From Paracoccaceae bacterium (GTDB taxonomy: Bacteria > Pseudomonadota > Alphaproteobacteria > Rhodobacterales > Rhodobacteraceae): DNA of 5,476 nt. Positions 5,467 through 5,476 of the stretch are shown piece after piece; positions within the stretch are counted from its first letter, which is position 1; each line of letters begins with the position of its first letter. The notes under the pieces are model-generated. The model did not search any database. It was not told where the DNA came from and saw only the letters and a program-made list of their open reading frames with translations. The translations under genes and the position numbers were made by a program. The stretch is from positions 1 to 5,476 of the forward strand of contig WFUK01000279.1 of NCBI GenBank assembly GCA_015485015.1, in the 5' to 3' direction.

Positions 5467-5476
5467 GCATGGGGGC

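Noticed and set aside
5469..5476. ATG followed by GGGGGC after the ihfA stop, possible start of the next gene
   Set aside because: A MerR-type regulator often follows ihfA in this group, but eight bases cannot identify a gene and no ribosome binding site is evident.

Overview
The window reads as a stretch of alphaproteobacterial chromosome, most likely from the Rhodobacterales. The grounds are: an IHF alpha subunit and a pyruvate carboxylase N-terminus of the type I know from Rhodobacter, Roseobacter and rhizobial genomes; the order yceD (DUF177) - rpmF - plsX - fabH - ihfA with a divergent bamE, which is characteristic of that class; GC-rich codon use that produces long spurious antisense reading frames; and a TTGCGG-N16-TATGTT promoter-like element ahead of rpmF. 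I cannot name a genus.

Layout. Left third (1-1882) is on the minus strand: the first 258 codons of pyruvate carboxylase (pyc), running off the left edge; a 154-residue secreted protein of unknown function; and the lipoprotein BamE. A 149-bp divergent intergenic region (1883-2031) separates bamE from the plus-strand cluster: yceD-like DUF177 gene, rpmF (ribosomal protein L32), plsX (phosphate acyltransferase), fabH (ketoacyl-ACP synthase III) and ihfA (integration host factor alpha). The window ends 10 bases after the ihfA stop. No gap exceeds 300 bases. I see no tRNA, rRNA, CRISPR, insertion sequence or phage gene.

How the genes fit together. DUF177 and L32 serve large-subunit ribosome production. 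PlsX and FabH share the acyl-ACP pool, PlsX making acyl-phosphate for phospholipid synthesis and FabH starting fatty-acid chains; their coding regions overlap by ATGA and are probably translationally coupled. The cluster therefore links ribosome supply to membrane lipid supply, while BamE on the other strand belongs to outer-membrane protein assembly. IhfA is a DNA-bending regulator at the end of the cluster and appears to have its own control region.

The genes are mostly core housekeeping genes and I found no convincing undescribed multi-gene system. The points most worth a second look are a perfect 13-bp IHF consensus directly ahead of ihfA, a cluster of four GANTC (CcrM methylation) sites across the ihfA promoter and 5' end, a small secreted protein that looks like a periplasmic binding protein with its middle missing, a structured rpmF leader, and the apparent absence of the ubiquinol-cytochrome c chaperone gene that I would expect between bamE and yceD.
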